Assembly (NCBI GenBank): GCA_026874595.1
Contig: CM049316.1
Span: forward strand, 66,984,676-67,048,675
Source: Sipunculus nudus
Taxonomy: Eukaryota > Annelida > Sipuncula > Golfingiida > Sipunculidae
Reading direction: 5' to 3'
Length of the DNA: 64,000 nucleotides
Made by a program: the position numbers and the translations under genes
Notes under the pieces: generated by a model
Database searches by the model: none
The model's input: the letters and a program-made list of their open reading frames with translations, nothing else
What the model was told of the DNA's origin: nothing
Shown: positions 9,940 to 21,195 of the stretch, piece by piece
Numbering within the stretch: the stretch's first letter is position 1
Layout of the letters: every line of letters begins with the position of its first letter

Positions 9940-10790
9940 AAAACAGGTCGATGCAGGTGGCACCACAAAAACTGCATTTTCAAATATGAGTCATGTGACC
10001 AACATTTGCACAAAATTTTAAGATAATAGCTCCTGTCGTTTTGAGATTATTATGTCAGTGTGCTTACTTGGCCAAATGACTAAGTTGAAATTCCTGTAAC
10101 TCTGCCAAAATTCATCAAACCCAAACCATTTGAACAAACCTGAAAGAACTTCTCTGGGATTATTTTTGTGAAATATTGAACAATTTGGCCGATTAATTTC
10201 AGAGAAAAAGATTTTCTTATTTTTTAGCTTCCCCCACGTAAAATGTAAGTTAATGTAGGTGGTGCCACAAAACGCTCAATCCCACAATATTTGATATGTG
10301 ACAGATTTTGCATAACATTTTGGGATGCTGGCTCCTGCTATTCCTGAGAAATTATGGGTTAATGTACTGATGACCGATTGCCCTCGTACAGAAAAGGTTG
10401 ATGCAGGTGGCGGCGCCAATGCCTCAATTAATATATGAATCATGTGACCAATATTTGCATAAAATTTGGTGAAGATAGCTCCAGTTGTTTCTGATATTGT
10501 AATTTTAGTATTCTTTTAGGCCAAATGACTAAGTTTAGCTTCCTGTAACTAGGCCAAAATTCACCGAACAAAAAACCATTCGAACAAACTTGAGAGAGAT
10601 TGTTTCAGAGATTATTCCTGTGAAATATTGAACAATTTGACTGGACAATTTCGGAGATGGCAAAATCCGAGTTTTTTAGATGACTGATTTTTGCGTAACA
10701 TTTGGTGATGCTAGCTCCTGCCGTTTTTAAGATAGTATGGATTAAGGTACTGCCGACGGACGACGGGACGACGCCACACCATCTCATTAG
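9940..10790. repeat. Dispersed repeat array, two diverged units of about 450 bp
   Basis: Both halves (near 9940-10240 and 10390-10680) contain in order a GATGCAGGTGGC-type box, CATGTGACCAA, ATTTGCA, AAAATT, TAGCTCC, GGCCAAATGACTAAGTT, CCTGTAACT, AAAATTCA, CATT(T/C)GAACAAAC and GTGAAATATTGAACAATTTG. The middle (10240-10480) matches the repeat at the window start. The end has ACGACGGGACGACGCCACACC followed by AGCTCACAGGTTCGC, a typical decayed-element terminus. Confidence 0.8.
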
Positions 10791-10955
10791 CTCACAGGTT
10801 CGCTAAAAAACAATGGCGGTACAGTCTTCATCATTAAAGGAGCACTTTTTTCCCGCGAATTGAGCGCCCAATGTGGCGGCCGTTTTCGTTACCGCGTAAA
10901 GTTTCCGACAGGCATTTATCTTTGATGCATACTTGTTTCCGTTCGCCAGGGATTA

Positions 10956-11973
10956 CAGTGAAGTCTCGTTATAATAAACAGGTTTGAATCGCTGGCGCAG
11001 AAGCGGATCCAGGGGAGGGGTCCAGGGGATCCCAACCCCCCCCCCCCCCCCTTTCATCCGCTGCAAGCTTTTTTTTAAGGGTTTTGGGCAACATTTTGCG
11101 ATCTGGACCCCCTTTTCAAGACCAGGTGATCTTTTTTTAGGTTTTCAATAGTCTTTCGTTGGACCCCCCCCCCCCCCACCACAACTTTTCCTTAATCCTG
11201 GATCAGCCCCTGTGGCGACACTTGACCACTTGTCTACTGCCCTCAGAAAATGGTTGATGATGGTCTCAATAGTAGCCTTCTGATGTATTATTTTGTACTG
11301 GCAATCTTCAGCTTTTTGTGCAGCAGAAATTACAAGACGACGTCTCTTTGCTGGCGATTGATTCATCCTGAATATCGTAGCGCGATCCGTGTTGCGAGTC
11401 TAACAGTCTGAAGAGTCATCGGAGCTGATCCTATCATATTGACACCTAGTTTTACAAAGCTGCATTGTTCGGATAACGATGGCATGATTGTTTGGTTAAA
11501 CGTACCTATGGTATCTTTTTATTCTCAATTAATGAAGTATTTCACAAAGTTATTTACCCAACAATTTGACATCGATCTCACTAACTAATCAAGGAATGCG
11601 CGAGGTGTGAACACGGGTGCGCTCAAACAAAATGGGAAGTAAACGGCTGTGACATAGCCACTCGACCATGGCCAGCCTGGGTGTTAAAACCTGCATTGTG
11701 ATGTATTAATTAGCCGGCCATTGTCGGCTGGATTTAACAAAGATCAAACAATTTTGGAAACTCAGACCTGACCGCCGCCACTCTAGTTTGTAATAACGAT
11801 TCTGAGTATAGGAGCGAGGTTCATTTTGTTTCATGTAAGTCCATTCGTTTCCGGAACTCGAGTTTTCCGTTATATCGAAACCAATTTTAACTTTCTCTCG
11901 TACGTTCCCATGAGATTTGTCCGTAACTCGAGTCTTCCGTTGTGACGGACCCCGTTGTAACGAGACCCCACTG
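10956..11973. mobile_element. Pogo/Tigger-like TIR element, non-autonomous
   Basis: The left end CAGTGAAGTCTCGTTATAA follows TA at 10954-10955. The right end, read in reverse complement from 11973, is CAGTGGGGTCTCGTTACAA. The two match at about 16 of 19 positions and resemble pogo/Tigger termini. Near the right end the box ACTCGAGT(T/C)TTCCGTT occurs twice (near 11854 and 11926), a subterminal repeat. No transposase is recognised inside; a MITE has inserted near the left end. TA is not preserved at the right border, so the boundary is approximate. Confidence 0.6.
10996..11213. mobile_element. MITE copy 1 (GATCCAGG family)
   Basis: Begins with GCAGAAGCGGATCCAGG and ends with TCCTGGATCAGCCCCTG, which form imperfect terminal inverted repeats. 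Internal order (G-run, C-run, CTTTTTTTAGGTTTTCA, GTTGGACCCCCC) matches the copy at 12238-12416. Confidence 0.7.
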
Positions 11974-12237
11974 AATTCGTATACCCATGCATTGGCCGCA
12001 GATCGCCACGAATCCGTGGTCTCAAGCATCGGACCACAGGTGCGAAGCCGCGCTTTGTGTATGGTTTCAATCGTAAAAGACACTGACCCCGTTCCTTTTG
12101 GGTAGGTATGCGATCCATCATTGAATATCCGCTCGAGCTATTATCTGTTCAATCTGGTCCTGTGTTGTAAATAACTAAGCTTTTTTGACAAATCTACAAA
12201 ATCTTCTCGTATAAAAAGCTTGCACACTTTGGAAAAA
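11214..12237. other. Interior of TIR element and flank, no supported gene
   Basis: A minus-strand frame near 11366-11220 starts with MNQSPAKRRRLVISAA, a basic start, but continues into the MITE and has no recognisable transposase core. The other frames (11706-12121) lie across the right TIR and are not credible. Confidence 0.4.
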
Positions 12238-12416
12238 GCCAATCCAAGGGGGGTCCAGGGGGTCCCTGTTTTTTAAGGTTGTTGACAAAATTGTTTGGGT
12301 TGCCCCCCCCCCCCTTTCCCCTTTTCAGGACTGAGGAAACTTTTTTGGGCTTTTCATTAGTCCTCCTGGGTTGGACCCCCCCCCACCTTTTTCCTATATC
12401 CTGGATCCTCCCCTGA
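12238..12416. mobile_element. MITE copy 2 (GATCCAGG family)
   Basis: Same internal landmarks as 10996-11213: CCAATCCAAGGGGGGTCCAGG at the start, a poly-C block, CTTTTCAGGACTGAGG, TTTTTTGGGCTTTTCATTAG, GGTTGGACCCCCCC and TCCTGGATCCTCCCCTG at the end. Confidence 0.7.
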
Positions 12417-12550
12417 TATGGAAATCAGTTTTCCTGCCAGTGTTAATCACTGGCGTTAAGAGCATTTTCTTTTACATCTCCAGCGTTTTAGTTCTCCCAT
12501 TATAACACTTAGCCAACCTCAGTTGTTTCAGAGTCAATGCCCGTTGACCC

Positions 12551-12572
12551 GGGGGGGGGGGGGGGGGGGGGG
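12551..12572. repeat. Poly-G run (22 bases)
   Basis: Uninterrupted G homopolymer after GACCC; could adopt G-quadruplex structure on the plus strand. Confidence 0.9.
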
Positions 12573-12687
12573 TGGCTGCACAGTGAGGCCCACCATCTCA
12601 TAATACTTTAACTAATTCATTATCAAGGTTTTGCTACACTTTATGGAATATACTCTACATAATAACTTTGAAATGTCTAAAACTCCA

Positions 12688-12815
12688 TGACGGGGCCCAG
12701 CGGTTGGAGCTGTCTGTTAAACACTGCAAGAAAAGTAAATTAAGAATGTAAGAGGAAGGGTTTGAACCCCCCCCCCCCTCGGGCCCGCTCAGCTTACTGA
12801 TCACGCAGTCACAGG
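12688..12815. repeat. Possible tRNA-derived SINE
   Basis: GGCCCAGCGGTTGGAGC resembles a pol III A box and GGGTTTGAACCCC a B box, followed by GCCCGCTCAGCTTACTGATC. The long gap between boxes (about 60 bp) suggests a SINE rather than a tRNA gene. Confidence 0.4.
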
Positions 12816-13467
12816 ATGTGTATAGTGTATTCTGGGAGACAAAAACACATTGAAGTTGGAAGTGCACTTTCAAAATATATTGACTCAACAGACTACACCT
12901 GTTTACATGAAATAATATACATTATATATCTTTTTCACAAAACAAAACCTGTTTCACATTTTGCACTAAAGGATAGGGGTAATTCCGCATTTGTAGCCGC
13001 ATTTGTATGTTTTGATCGAGGCATTCCATAATTACTCCCAAATGTCCACAGTATTTCTCTAAAACTATCGTACCACAGAAATTGACTGTGTTATCTAAAA
13101 ATGTCAACAGGTATTTAATATATATATAATTCCAAATTGCCTCAATTAATAATACACTTCAATTATCTTTCTAACACTATTGCTTAAAATTTAATGTAAA
13201 TGCATTTTTCAAAATACATATGAATTTGTTTAATATTGATTTTTATGTTTAAAAAGGGTATTGATATGTTTTGAAAGGGCAAAATGTAATTTAATGAGAC
13301 GTTGATGCGTGGGGGTTGGATCTGAACGTGGTACCCTTGGTGTCGTGTCTCTTGGGTCCAATGTAACATGCTATGTGCCACTTTGGCTTGTGTTTATAAT
13401 GGTTGTTTAAACTGAAATGAAGTTTATGTCAGAGGTCATTTGATGAACTGCACCTACATTTAATTAC

Positions 13468-13552
13468 GTTTTATCTACATTCATAGACAAAGATACATCA
13501 AGAATGGACCGTCTTCATTCTTGATAAAGGTATTGCTCTATATAGATAAAAC
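13468..13552. repeat. Nested foldback hairpin
   Basis: Outer arms GTTTTATCTA (13468-13477) and TAGATAAAAC (13543-13552) are exact reverse complements. Inner arms ATCAAGAATG (13497-13506) and CATTCTTGAT (13516-13525) are also exact, around a 9-nt loop. Confidence 0.85.
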
Positions 13553-13559
13553 ATTGTTT

Positions 13560-15030
13560 TGTTAGTAATTTATATATTATTTAATTAATATTTCCTCTAT
13601 TTATTATTTACCAATATTCAATGCTTACATTATTTACATTGTATTTGCAAATATATTCATGATTTGTTACATAATTTATTTGCAAATATTAATGATCTGG
13701 GCCCAACATAACTCCGCGTCACTGTGCATAAATACATTGTTCCATTATCCCAGACATGTAAATGAGCATAAGTTACACTCGAGGGGATATTAAGAAACCG
13801 CAAACTTAGCGAGTGTTTGCTCCCTCTTTAAAATGTGGGTTTTTTTTTAATTTTTGTCAGGCCTTATTTCCACTTCTCCTTGGGCGTGTTAATATTAAAA
13901 GTGATAGTAATCATTACTCCCCCTTATTATAAAGATTAGAACAATCCGACATTTTAAAAATGTCATTTTTGAAAGGTCTTTATATATTATAAACAAGTTA
14001 TTTTTTTCTGCTTACAAAATCCCATCTTATATACCATAAGGGTAGTATGGACACATAATTATACTTTTATGTTCTTTGACTTTGTGTTCAGTTTTTTATT
14101 GGAAATTTTTTCCAAAGTCAATATTATTAATATATGGAACGTCTGAAACATTTATGACGAGAGTGACACTCTACATCTGGGTTTAATTTATAGTTGTGAA
14201 CTTCCAAAGTCAAGATTAATAAATAGTAAACATCTTAAACATTTTGATAGACCACAGTTAAACCCTACAACTAGATTTGATTTATATCTGAGAATATTTT
14301 ACACCCTTTGATAAAATTACGTTTTTTTTATTCGACAGGGAAGTAATATTAAATATAATCAAGACCATCGGAAACGTTCCTTTAAAAAAATAACAATTTC
14401 GCATAAGAATAAGTGTTGTTTACACGAAAGAAATATTGCTTTACCTGTACATTTGATGTGTATGTCCTAACATGTGATACAATACATTAAAGTTACATAA
14501 ATATTTGTTATAATATGCTTATTTTCTCACGCTATCAATTCATTCTAGCTGAATACAACAGATTCCCAACAAATCCATCCTGACATATTCTCCCCAAATC
14601 AATTGTTTATACGTGGAACATTTCTGTGTGTGGGTAACGTTACACACAGTCCACGTTTGTCTGATTATTATATGAAGACTCCACGATCTTGCGTATGCGC
14701 CAAGACTCCCAATCAAGTAGAAAAAAAACAAGCAACTAGAAATACAGAAAAAAACACAGTTTGGGAGCTTAAAAAATTCTTTCTTTTGTGAAGTTGTGGA
14801 ATGATTGCAGATAACATAATATTTTAGGAAGAAAACACTTTAAAACGAATCGTCAAGCACAAGGTCAGCACACAGTGATTAGAACTTAAGGCATGTCAAT
14901 CAAAAATAACTATTTCTATACTATTTACTCATCTATTTGGACATCCATATGAAAACGTATGAATACTTTTCTTGTTCTTCTGTAGAGATAATTGCCGCCC
15001 AAGTGATGCCCATGGATAGCAAAGCCGTTG
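13560..15030. other. AT-rich flank downstream of the GPCR, no gene recognised
   Basis: Homopolymer and A/T-rich runs. This lies 3' of the minus-strand GPCR and may contain its 3' UTR; no other structure is recognised. Confidence 0.4.
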
Positions 15031-15035
15031 CTTTA

Positions 15036-16001
15036 TCAGCAGTTCCATTGAGCGCCGTACCTCCCAAAGGTGATCATATATACAGCTTCGTTTCGAAAGG
15101 CGGTACTTCCTACACAGTAAAGTATTATGTTTGCCGAATATGACAACAGATACCAACACTTGGTAAGCATCATAGTCAGGTAAATCCCATCCCACGATAC
15201 GTGTTTGTAGTAGACAATGAACACAGATGCGTACGGCACATGCGTGATCACATAAAACAGAGCGATGAGTAGCAAAAATCGCGTCACCCGACGGTCTTCC
15301 CGCATTCTTCTGGTTTCCTGTGGTGAACTTGCTGATGAGTGAAGTACGGCTCTTATAGTTAAAAGTGAGAGAACAAAAATTATAACACTAAAGGTGAGGA
15401 ACGTTATTACAGCGTACATAATGATCGCATAAGTAAAGTACATATTACTGTATCTTTTTGTAATGCAACAACCATACGTACAACTGTCAGTAGTTAACAC
15501 TGATACCGAGAATGCAGTACCTGCACATAATGTTACCATTGCAGATACTAAAATTAAGACATTTCTATAATTAGAAATCCAGACCGAGCGCAGAGGGAAA
15601 GCTATGACGATATAGCGACTGATGCTTATTAGCAGGACAATGAAACTTGATGTGTATAGAGTAGTTCCATTAAGACCGCAAAATATAACACACTGCGCAC
15701 GACCGGTGCCAAAATCACATAAGCAATAACCAAGCAAACTTAATGTATCTGATGCAGTTAAAGATATGACTAGAAGTCCATGAACGCTTGTCCTTGCTCT
15801 CTTGGAGTACAACAATACTGTCAGAGCAAAAATGTTCCCAATACATCCACTAATAATGGACACACGCGAGAAATACTTGTAGGTTGTATCTGCAAGACGC
15901 AGCATGTAGTCATCATCGGTTGGTGAAGTCGCCGAAATATTGCTGCTCTGATTTGAGGTCGTCATAGTAACACTGGATATGACGTCAGGAGTTGAATTCA
16001 T
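15036..16001 (-). CDS. Rhodopsin-family (class A) G-protein-coupled receptor, orphan
   Basis: An intact 321-residue frame, starting at the ATG at 16001 (MNSTPD). Seven hydrophobic segments lie near residues 44-66, 77-98, 104-135, 147-169, 189-216, 241-263 and 276-298. Class A landmarks: GN at 55-56 (TM1), LTASD with D85 (TM2), Cys104 with Cys in loop 2 (174-179), SRY at 128-130 in place of DRY, THVPY at 253-257 (TM6), and NIILY at 291-295 in place of NPxxY. N-glycosylation sites at N2, N17 and N21 fit an extracellular N-terminus. A good acceptor (TTTTTGCAG) ends at 16023, so a 5' UTR exon lies upstream. It probably couples a peptide or small ligand to G proteins at the plasma membrane; the ligand cannot be told. 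Confidence 0.85.
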   Translation of the reverse strand: MNSTPDVISSVTMTTSNQSSNISATSPTDDDYMLRLADTTYKYFSRVSIISGCIGNIFALTVLLYSKRARTSVHGLLVISLTASDTLSLLGYCLCDFGTGRAQCVIFCGLNGTTLYTSSFIVLLISISRYIVIAFPLRSVWISNYRNVLILVSAMVTLCAGTAFSVSVLTTDSCTYGCCITKRYSNMYFTYAIIMYAVITFLTFSVIIFVLSLLTIRAVLHSSASSPQETRRMREDRRVTRFLLLIALFYVITHVPYASVFIVYYKHVSWDGIYLTMMLTKCWYLLSYSANIILYCVGSTAFRNEAVYMITFGRYGAQWNC

Positions 16002-16023
16002 TTGAAACGTGGCCACCAAACCT

Positions 16024-16900
16024 GCAAAAAGTACACAATTTTATCCACAGTAGTTTGCATTCAAGCCAGATAAAAAAAATAATGTGTTCTAACTATAAAT
16101 GAAGCGAACAGGCTCAGTTTATAGTATATACTGAGATATCTTGCTAACACGACCATCTGCGGGACAAGTCAAAGCGATCATGTTAGCGAGAGGGTTATAT
16201 TGAACAATCAGTTTCTCGACTGGGCGATAAAATGAATTTTTTAACAAATAATAGTTTAATAATAACGTTTATTAAAGTTCACACGTAGCATGTAATTCAT
16301 ATGTTCATTTACAAGGGAACAAATTATTAGGATTAACATGGTATAATACGGATCAGGTCCATTGTACAGATTGCGTTACGCGGGGCGAAATCTATCGTGA
16401 ACTGTTTCTTCAAGTATTTTGATTCTTCAGCACTTTGATATGAAGATTATCTTCATTCGACTACCATAATCAAAACGGGGGGAAACGTATGTGTACATAT
16501 ACATATCTTTATCAAATCCCTTCATATAAAATTTTACCTGTGAGTATATATGTAATTTAAGCATGTTATGTCTATAAGGCATATACTTTCATGATATGTT
16601 CAAGTACTTTGTTTATGTCAACATGTATGTGTTATGTAATTGTATGCGTTTCATGTTTGTGACTGTTTACAAGATGTATTGTTATTGTTTCAATAAAAAG
16701 AATTTGTAGGGTCCTGTCAGGTAGTCAATCCGGCAACTTCTCAACCATCTTGGATGCCGTCTTGTCATGTATGATCCTTGTCAATGGCCACGTACGCTTC
16801 GGGGTATATTAATGAGGTTGATAATCACAATTTTTCTCATTAGGAAGGGCAAGTATACGGAAAAAAAGGAGAATGATCCTCATTTGTTGTTATATGACGG
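16024..16900. other. Upstream intron/flank of the GPCR, no gene recognised
   Basis: Likely holds the intron before the GPCR coding exon. AATAAAAAG at about 16691 is a polyadenylation-like signal on the plus strand, without an identified gene. Confidence 0.35.
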
Positions 16901-16914
16901 GGACTTGAGGTACA

Positions 16915-17300
16915 CAAAGCAGTTACGAGATCTGCAACAGTTCTCCACAGTGGATGGTTTGTTTTAAATATTCGCTGGTGTCTAACACTGACACGCAGGC
17001 AACATCTGCGGCAGTGTCCATACGGGTCAGCATGTTGCGTAACACGAACTTTCTGCATCCACGTTTTACTGCCTCGATGATCCCTCGATTAAGTGCAAAA
17101 CAGATGTAGAATTGGGCGGTATAAAGTTGATTAAGATCACATCTGACAAGCCGAAATCCTTCTGAAGCACACAGGCGTTATCCTGTATCAGTGCCACATG
17201 TCGATCTAGACACCTATTCCCACCATTGAATGATAACGCTAATTCCTCGAAGAGAGAACCTGTCATTCAGGTCTTTTTGTTCCATCTGTAAGTCACAGGC
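16915..17300 (-). pseudogene. Tigger/pogo-like DDE transposase remnant
   Basis: Minus-strand translation shows the C-terminal half of a pogo/Tigger (CENP-B/JRK-type) DDE domain. In order: a KKT-stop-MTGSLFEE segment where the stop replaces the usual Trp; HVALIQDNAC, the second catalytic Asp region; INFIPPNSTSVLHLIEG, matching the family's PPNTTS-QP-D-G motif; then, after a frameshift near 17080, IIEAVKRGCRKFVLR and SVLDTSEYLKQTI. It ends at a stop near 16916. Stop and frameshift make it dead. It could be the transposase source for TIR elements such as 10956-11973, but no direct link is shown. Confidence 0.75.
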
Positions 17301-17409
17301 AGATTGTGTGCCCTGATGTTCTTGAAACATCTAAGCTTCTCTGAGTAACATGTAAATTATGTTCGCCCGATGCCCCTACAGCATTGTCACACAGTGACAT
17401 GGTCTGGAC

Positions 17410-17600
17410 AATCGAGGGTGTAAAACGCTCGGCTCTCTCCGATTGCGACCAGGGTTTCATCCCCGGTGTGGCTATGTGAGTGGGTTGTGGTTGTAGTCCA
17501 AGGTCGGTGGTTTTCTCTGGGTTCTCCGGTTTCCATATCTCCTACAGACTACCGGACGCATTCATCCAAGCCATGGAGAGTGCTTTTTTTTAGTTAAAGT
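17410..17600 (+). repeat. tRNA-derived SINE
   Basis: AACGCTCGGCTCTCTCCGAT is followed by GACCAGGGTTTCATCCCCGG, a B-box-like segment. A body with GGTGTGGCTATGTGAGTGGG and TTTTCTCTGGGTTCTCCGG follows, a layout common to invertebrate tRNA-derived SINEs. Confidence 0.6.
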
Positions 17601-17639
17601 AACTATTTGTACAATCCATGTAAAATAAAAAAGTTTATT

Positions 17640-17905
17640 TATTTTAATAATTATATACACAGTGGCTACTACACATTTCACCCTCTCCCCTCATGGTCTT
17701 ATCGGTCAGGGCGCGAAAGAAAATCCATGTTGTTGACGTTCATCGGTGTGAAAGAGTTGATAACTTTTCCTTCCATTCAGTCACACCGGTCATGTTCATC
17801 AGATATCTCGCCAAAAGTGAAGTTATGTCGCTCCCGGAAAGTGACCACCCATATGACGCTTTGAAATCCGTATTATCGAGTCTTTGCGCATGGCAAGCAT
17901 GGCAA
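17640..17905. other. No supported gene
   Basis: Overlapping frames on both strands (17607-17911 and 17740-18039) without recognisable motifs. Confidence 0.35.
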
Positions 17906-17910
17906 GCTTG

Positions 17911-18075
17911 ACTCACTCGAGTCTGAGAAACACTCGTGTGCGGGTACCTGAAAATATAAAAGACAAATGTTGTATACTCGAATATGTTACTATCCATATC
18001 TAAAAATGATTGAAATACCAAAATTAATAAAGCAAGCATTGAAATGATGTACGAAACGTTAGCTAATCTAGAAAA
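17911..18075. repeat. Dispersed repeat, copy 1 of a pair
   Basis: ACTCGAGTC, ACACTCGTGTGC, GGTACCTG, AAATAT and AAAGACAAATGTT, then TATACTCGAATAT and ATGTACGAAAC, occur in the same order at 19362-19520. Confidence 0.8.
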
Positions 18076-18299
18076 CGGGCAGTTGACAAGCGACTACGTT
18101 TATCTGCCAAATCACAGAAGCATTGGTTAAGTAAGGCTTTGAATGTTCCTGACATGACATGACGCCAAATTTTTGGCATCAGTGATGCCATTTAAGCTCA
18201 TCATATATGTGCATTTTTCACCAAAAACAGATCTACAGATGGATACACAATGCAAAATTTCAGGCCGCGACACCAATACACTACCGAGAAAAAGTGCAC

Positions 18300-19345
18300 A
18301 AAATATAATATAAAAACAGTACAGTAGGTGGCGCCACCTGTCTGATCTACATCAAAGCTATTCAAGTCGGAAAAACATGCAAAGTTTTAGGCTGATGCAT
18401 CCATCCACTCCTGAGATATGAACAATTTTACCCAAAGCAAACAGACAGGTGGACACCACGCAAAAACTATTGCAGATGGCGCCACCATTCTTGAATACAA
18501 GTGGGAGGTATCCAAGGTCTATGGATATACACACTTTCAGGCCAATCCGGCTAACCACTCCGGAGGAAGGACATAAGTGTATACTACAAAAACGGGAAGG
18601 TATGTGTCGCCTTCTGTCTGGTCACGAGATTACTCTTCATGATGAATGAACATGCCGAATTGTTTAACCTCTCCTGAGATGTTGAGCAATTTTCACAAAT
18701 GGCGCCATAGGTCTTGAGTACGAAATGGAGGTATCCAAGATCTATGGACATGCATATTTCAGGCCAATACAGCAAACTACTCCTGAAAAAGGCATCAATG
18801 TATTCTACGAAAATAGGAAAGTAGGTGGTGCCACCTCTCTGGTCATGAGAGAAAGCAAACGTACGGATGGACACCACGCAAAAACGATTGCAGATGGCGC
18901 CACTAGTCTTGGGTACAAGATGGAGGTATCCAGGATCGATGGACATGCACAGTTTCAGCCCGATACATTGAACCAATCACTAATACGAAAAATCGACAAA
19001 CGCATGGATGGATGCCACGCAAAAAAAATCATCGTAGGTGGCTCCAACAGGCTGAAGTACGAGATGGAGAGATCCAAGATCTATGAACATGCAAAATTTC
19101 AGCGCAATACATTGAACCACTCCTGAGATATGGGCTGTTATCAGTAAAACACCAAGATTCACACTGCACAAAAAATGCAGATGGAATTGATACGCACAAC
19201 TACATAGGTGAGCGAATAATTTTGCCGGGTTTCGGAGAGATCGGTTCAAGGGTATCAGAGGAGTTCTCCGGAAACGAACGCGGCGGCGGCGGAACCCGCG
19301 TTATAAACATAGTATCCGCAAAACTCTGTTTTTGCGGATGTTATT
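18300..19345 (-). mobile_element. Degenerate, inverted copy of the GGCGCC-dyad element
   Basis: Reverse complement of this region aligns with 59162-60600. The right end has a terminal stem of GTATCCGCAAAAC and TTTTTGCGGAT (19312-19341), a CGGCGGCGGCGG block beside CGTTCG/CGAACG and GGAGTTCTCCGGAAACG. Inside are repeated ATGGCGCCAC and GGTGGCGCCACCT boxes near 18325, 18475, 18706, 18822 and 18893, separated by segments with CCACTCCTGAGATATG. The left terminus is not recognisable, so this is a truncated copy. Confidence 0.7.
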
Positions 19346-19361
19346 ACCTTGTTGATTTTCC

Positions 19362-19520
19362 TTACTCGAGTCCAAGACACACTCGTGTGCTGGTACCTGG
19401 AAATATTAAAGACAAATGTTTTATACTCGAATATATAACTATTCAATTTGAAAATGATGGAAACACCATAATAAATAAAATAAAGATTAAAATAATGTAC
19501 GAAACTTCAGCTAATTTACC
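19362..19520. repeat. Dispersed repeat, copy 2 of a pair
   Basis: Diverged copy of 17911-18075 with the same succession of boxes, directly beyond the end of the GGCGCC-dyad element. Confidence 0.8.
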
Positions 19521-19679
19521 TTTTCCTCGTAAATGGCCATGAAGCAGCATTTCGTTTCAGAATGACTTGAATTTGTGTCTTACGCCGCCGAACGAGTGAC
19601 GAGTTTCTTCTGACTGGTCCTAGGTACGCTCTGACCACAGCGCGTGATCTCCCGGTGACCTTCCACTCACATAGCGAAT

Positions 19680-19716
19680 AGTTAGGCATAGCATAACCGC
19701 TGCTTATGGAGCGTAT
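19680..19716. repeat. Short dispersed repeat (CATAGC-TAACC-CTGCTTATGGAG)
   Basis: GCATAGCATAACCGCTGCTTATGGAGCGTA matches GCATAGCGTAACCACTGCTTATGGAGTGTA at 55132-55161. Confidence 0.6.
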
Positions 19717-19719
19717 GCT

Positions 19720-21195
19720 GAGTCTCCGATTTCATGATGGGGAAGAGCTCCTTCGGCTTTCGACGCCATGATAAACCAATGGATCTAACATGCAGAACGA
19801 ACAGGTAAAACAATTGGGACCTTTCATACGTTCGGCCATCGGTAAATTGAGTTAAAGTTTGTCACGGTTTTATTGAACTGGGAATCCTCTGTGAGCGGCG
19901 GCAGTAGTGTTTAAAAAACATGTCTGATCAGCGGGGTCAGTGCCAGACTGGTGGTTGTAATTAATTTATAGAGCACCAAACTCACTGTTATATGTTCTAA
20001 GGCTCTTTACATAATACTAAGAAACTATAAAAGAAGATTTAAAAAAAAGGTTGCGTTGAAACCTTTCAAACTTACTAAAAAAATAGTTAAAAAGTACTAC
20101 AGTAAAAAAGAACAATAGATATTTAAGTATCAGTCAATAAGAATAACATTCAAACCAATTAATTAAAAAAATAAATGGATAATCAACGAAGTAATATTGT
20201 CAAAATAAATAACTTAATCCTCTATTTAAGGTTTCAAGCCAAATAAGTCGGAGCAATCAGTTAAACTTTAAGTTATCATTCCGAGTAAAAATGTCTTACC
20301 TGTAACGATCAACAGAGTATTTTTTGTCTCAGTACACTGTGGTCGACTTCGTACAGGTCTTCTCAGACTCTTCTCGCTTAGCCTGCCCACTATGCAATAA
20401 ACGTGGGAATCGTAGGTATGAAGTAAACCTTCATAGCTTTTTTGTCTGGCAAGAGCTCGGCTTATTACGAGGTATGATTAATGAGTGGTTCAGGCGCCAG
20501 TGCCATTGTTACCGTTCTTGGACGGGATCCATGTTTTTCCCAGCTGTTTTTCAGTCATTCTGTGCTAAAGCATCGTTCGTCCGGCAGTCCGTTAGCAAGC
20601 AAAGATCGTAAAAGTTGGACCTTAAATTTCTTTAAATAAGTTTGTAAACCATGAAACAAGTACAAATATTACATACATACATAACAAACATGAATTGTAC
20701 AGATACATAGAATTACATATATATAACAATACACAAAATGTAAACAGACATATCACTAGCTATTTAGTCACATTTAACCAAATTATCACTTCATCACAAA
20801 CATATTGACCCTGGGCAGGCAGAATTAAACGTATCAAATAAGATCCTTGCACAAAAAGCTACCAACAACACAGAACAAGTGTTCATAAATGTATCAGTCA
20901 GTCAAACTGCTGATGCTTAATATAGCTATATCAGATGAATTTCTATGGAAGTTAAACTAAGCTGTTCAAATGCGACATGTAATTTGGTGTTATTTATCTT
21001 TCCTCTTTTAGTTGCAATATTAAATTATATTATATTTTTTTAGTGTACATACCGAATCCATGAATCTTAGGTTTCTTCTTACAGCATGTTCTATAATAGC
21101 CTTGCCTGGGCTTTAATATTTATTTTTGCTACTAAAATGCCTAAAATGAAACGTGAATCCATGTACCGATAGGCATACCTCAGTGCTTATCACTA
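19720..21195. other. AT-rich stretch, no supported gene
   Basis: The 95-codon frame at 20324-20611 has a CPLCNKRG knuckle-like piece, but no family is recognisable and no splice context supports it. Confidence 0.4.

Noticed and set aside
11941-11965. GTGACGGACCCCGTTGTAAC as another iteron
   Set aside because: Longer spacer and it belongs to the pogo-like TIR; not the GTGAC-N4-GTTAC motif.
18584-19249. Overlapping open frames of 89-133 codons on both strands
   Set aside because: They are generated by the tandem GGCGCC-dyad repeat and repeat similar peptides; no gene evidence.
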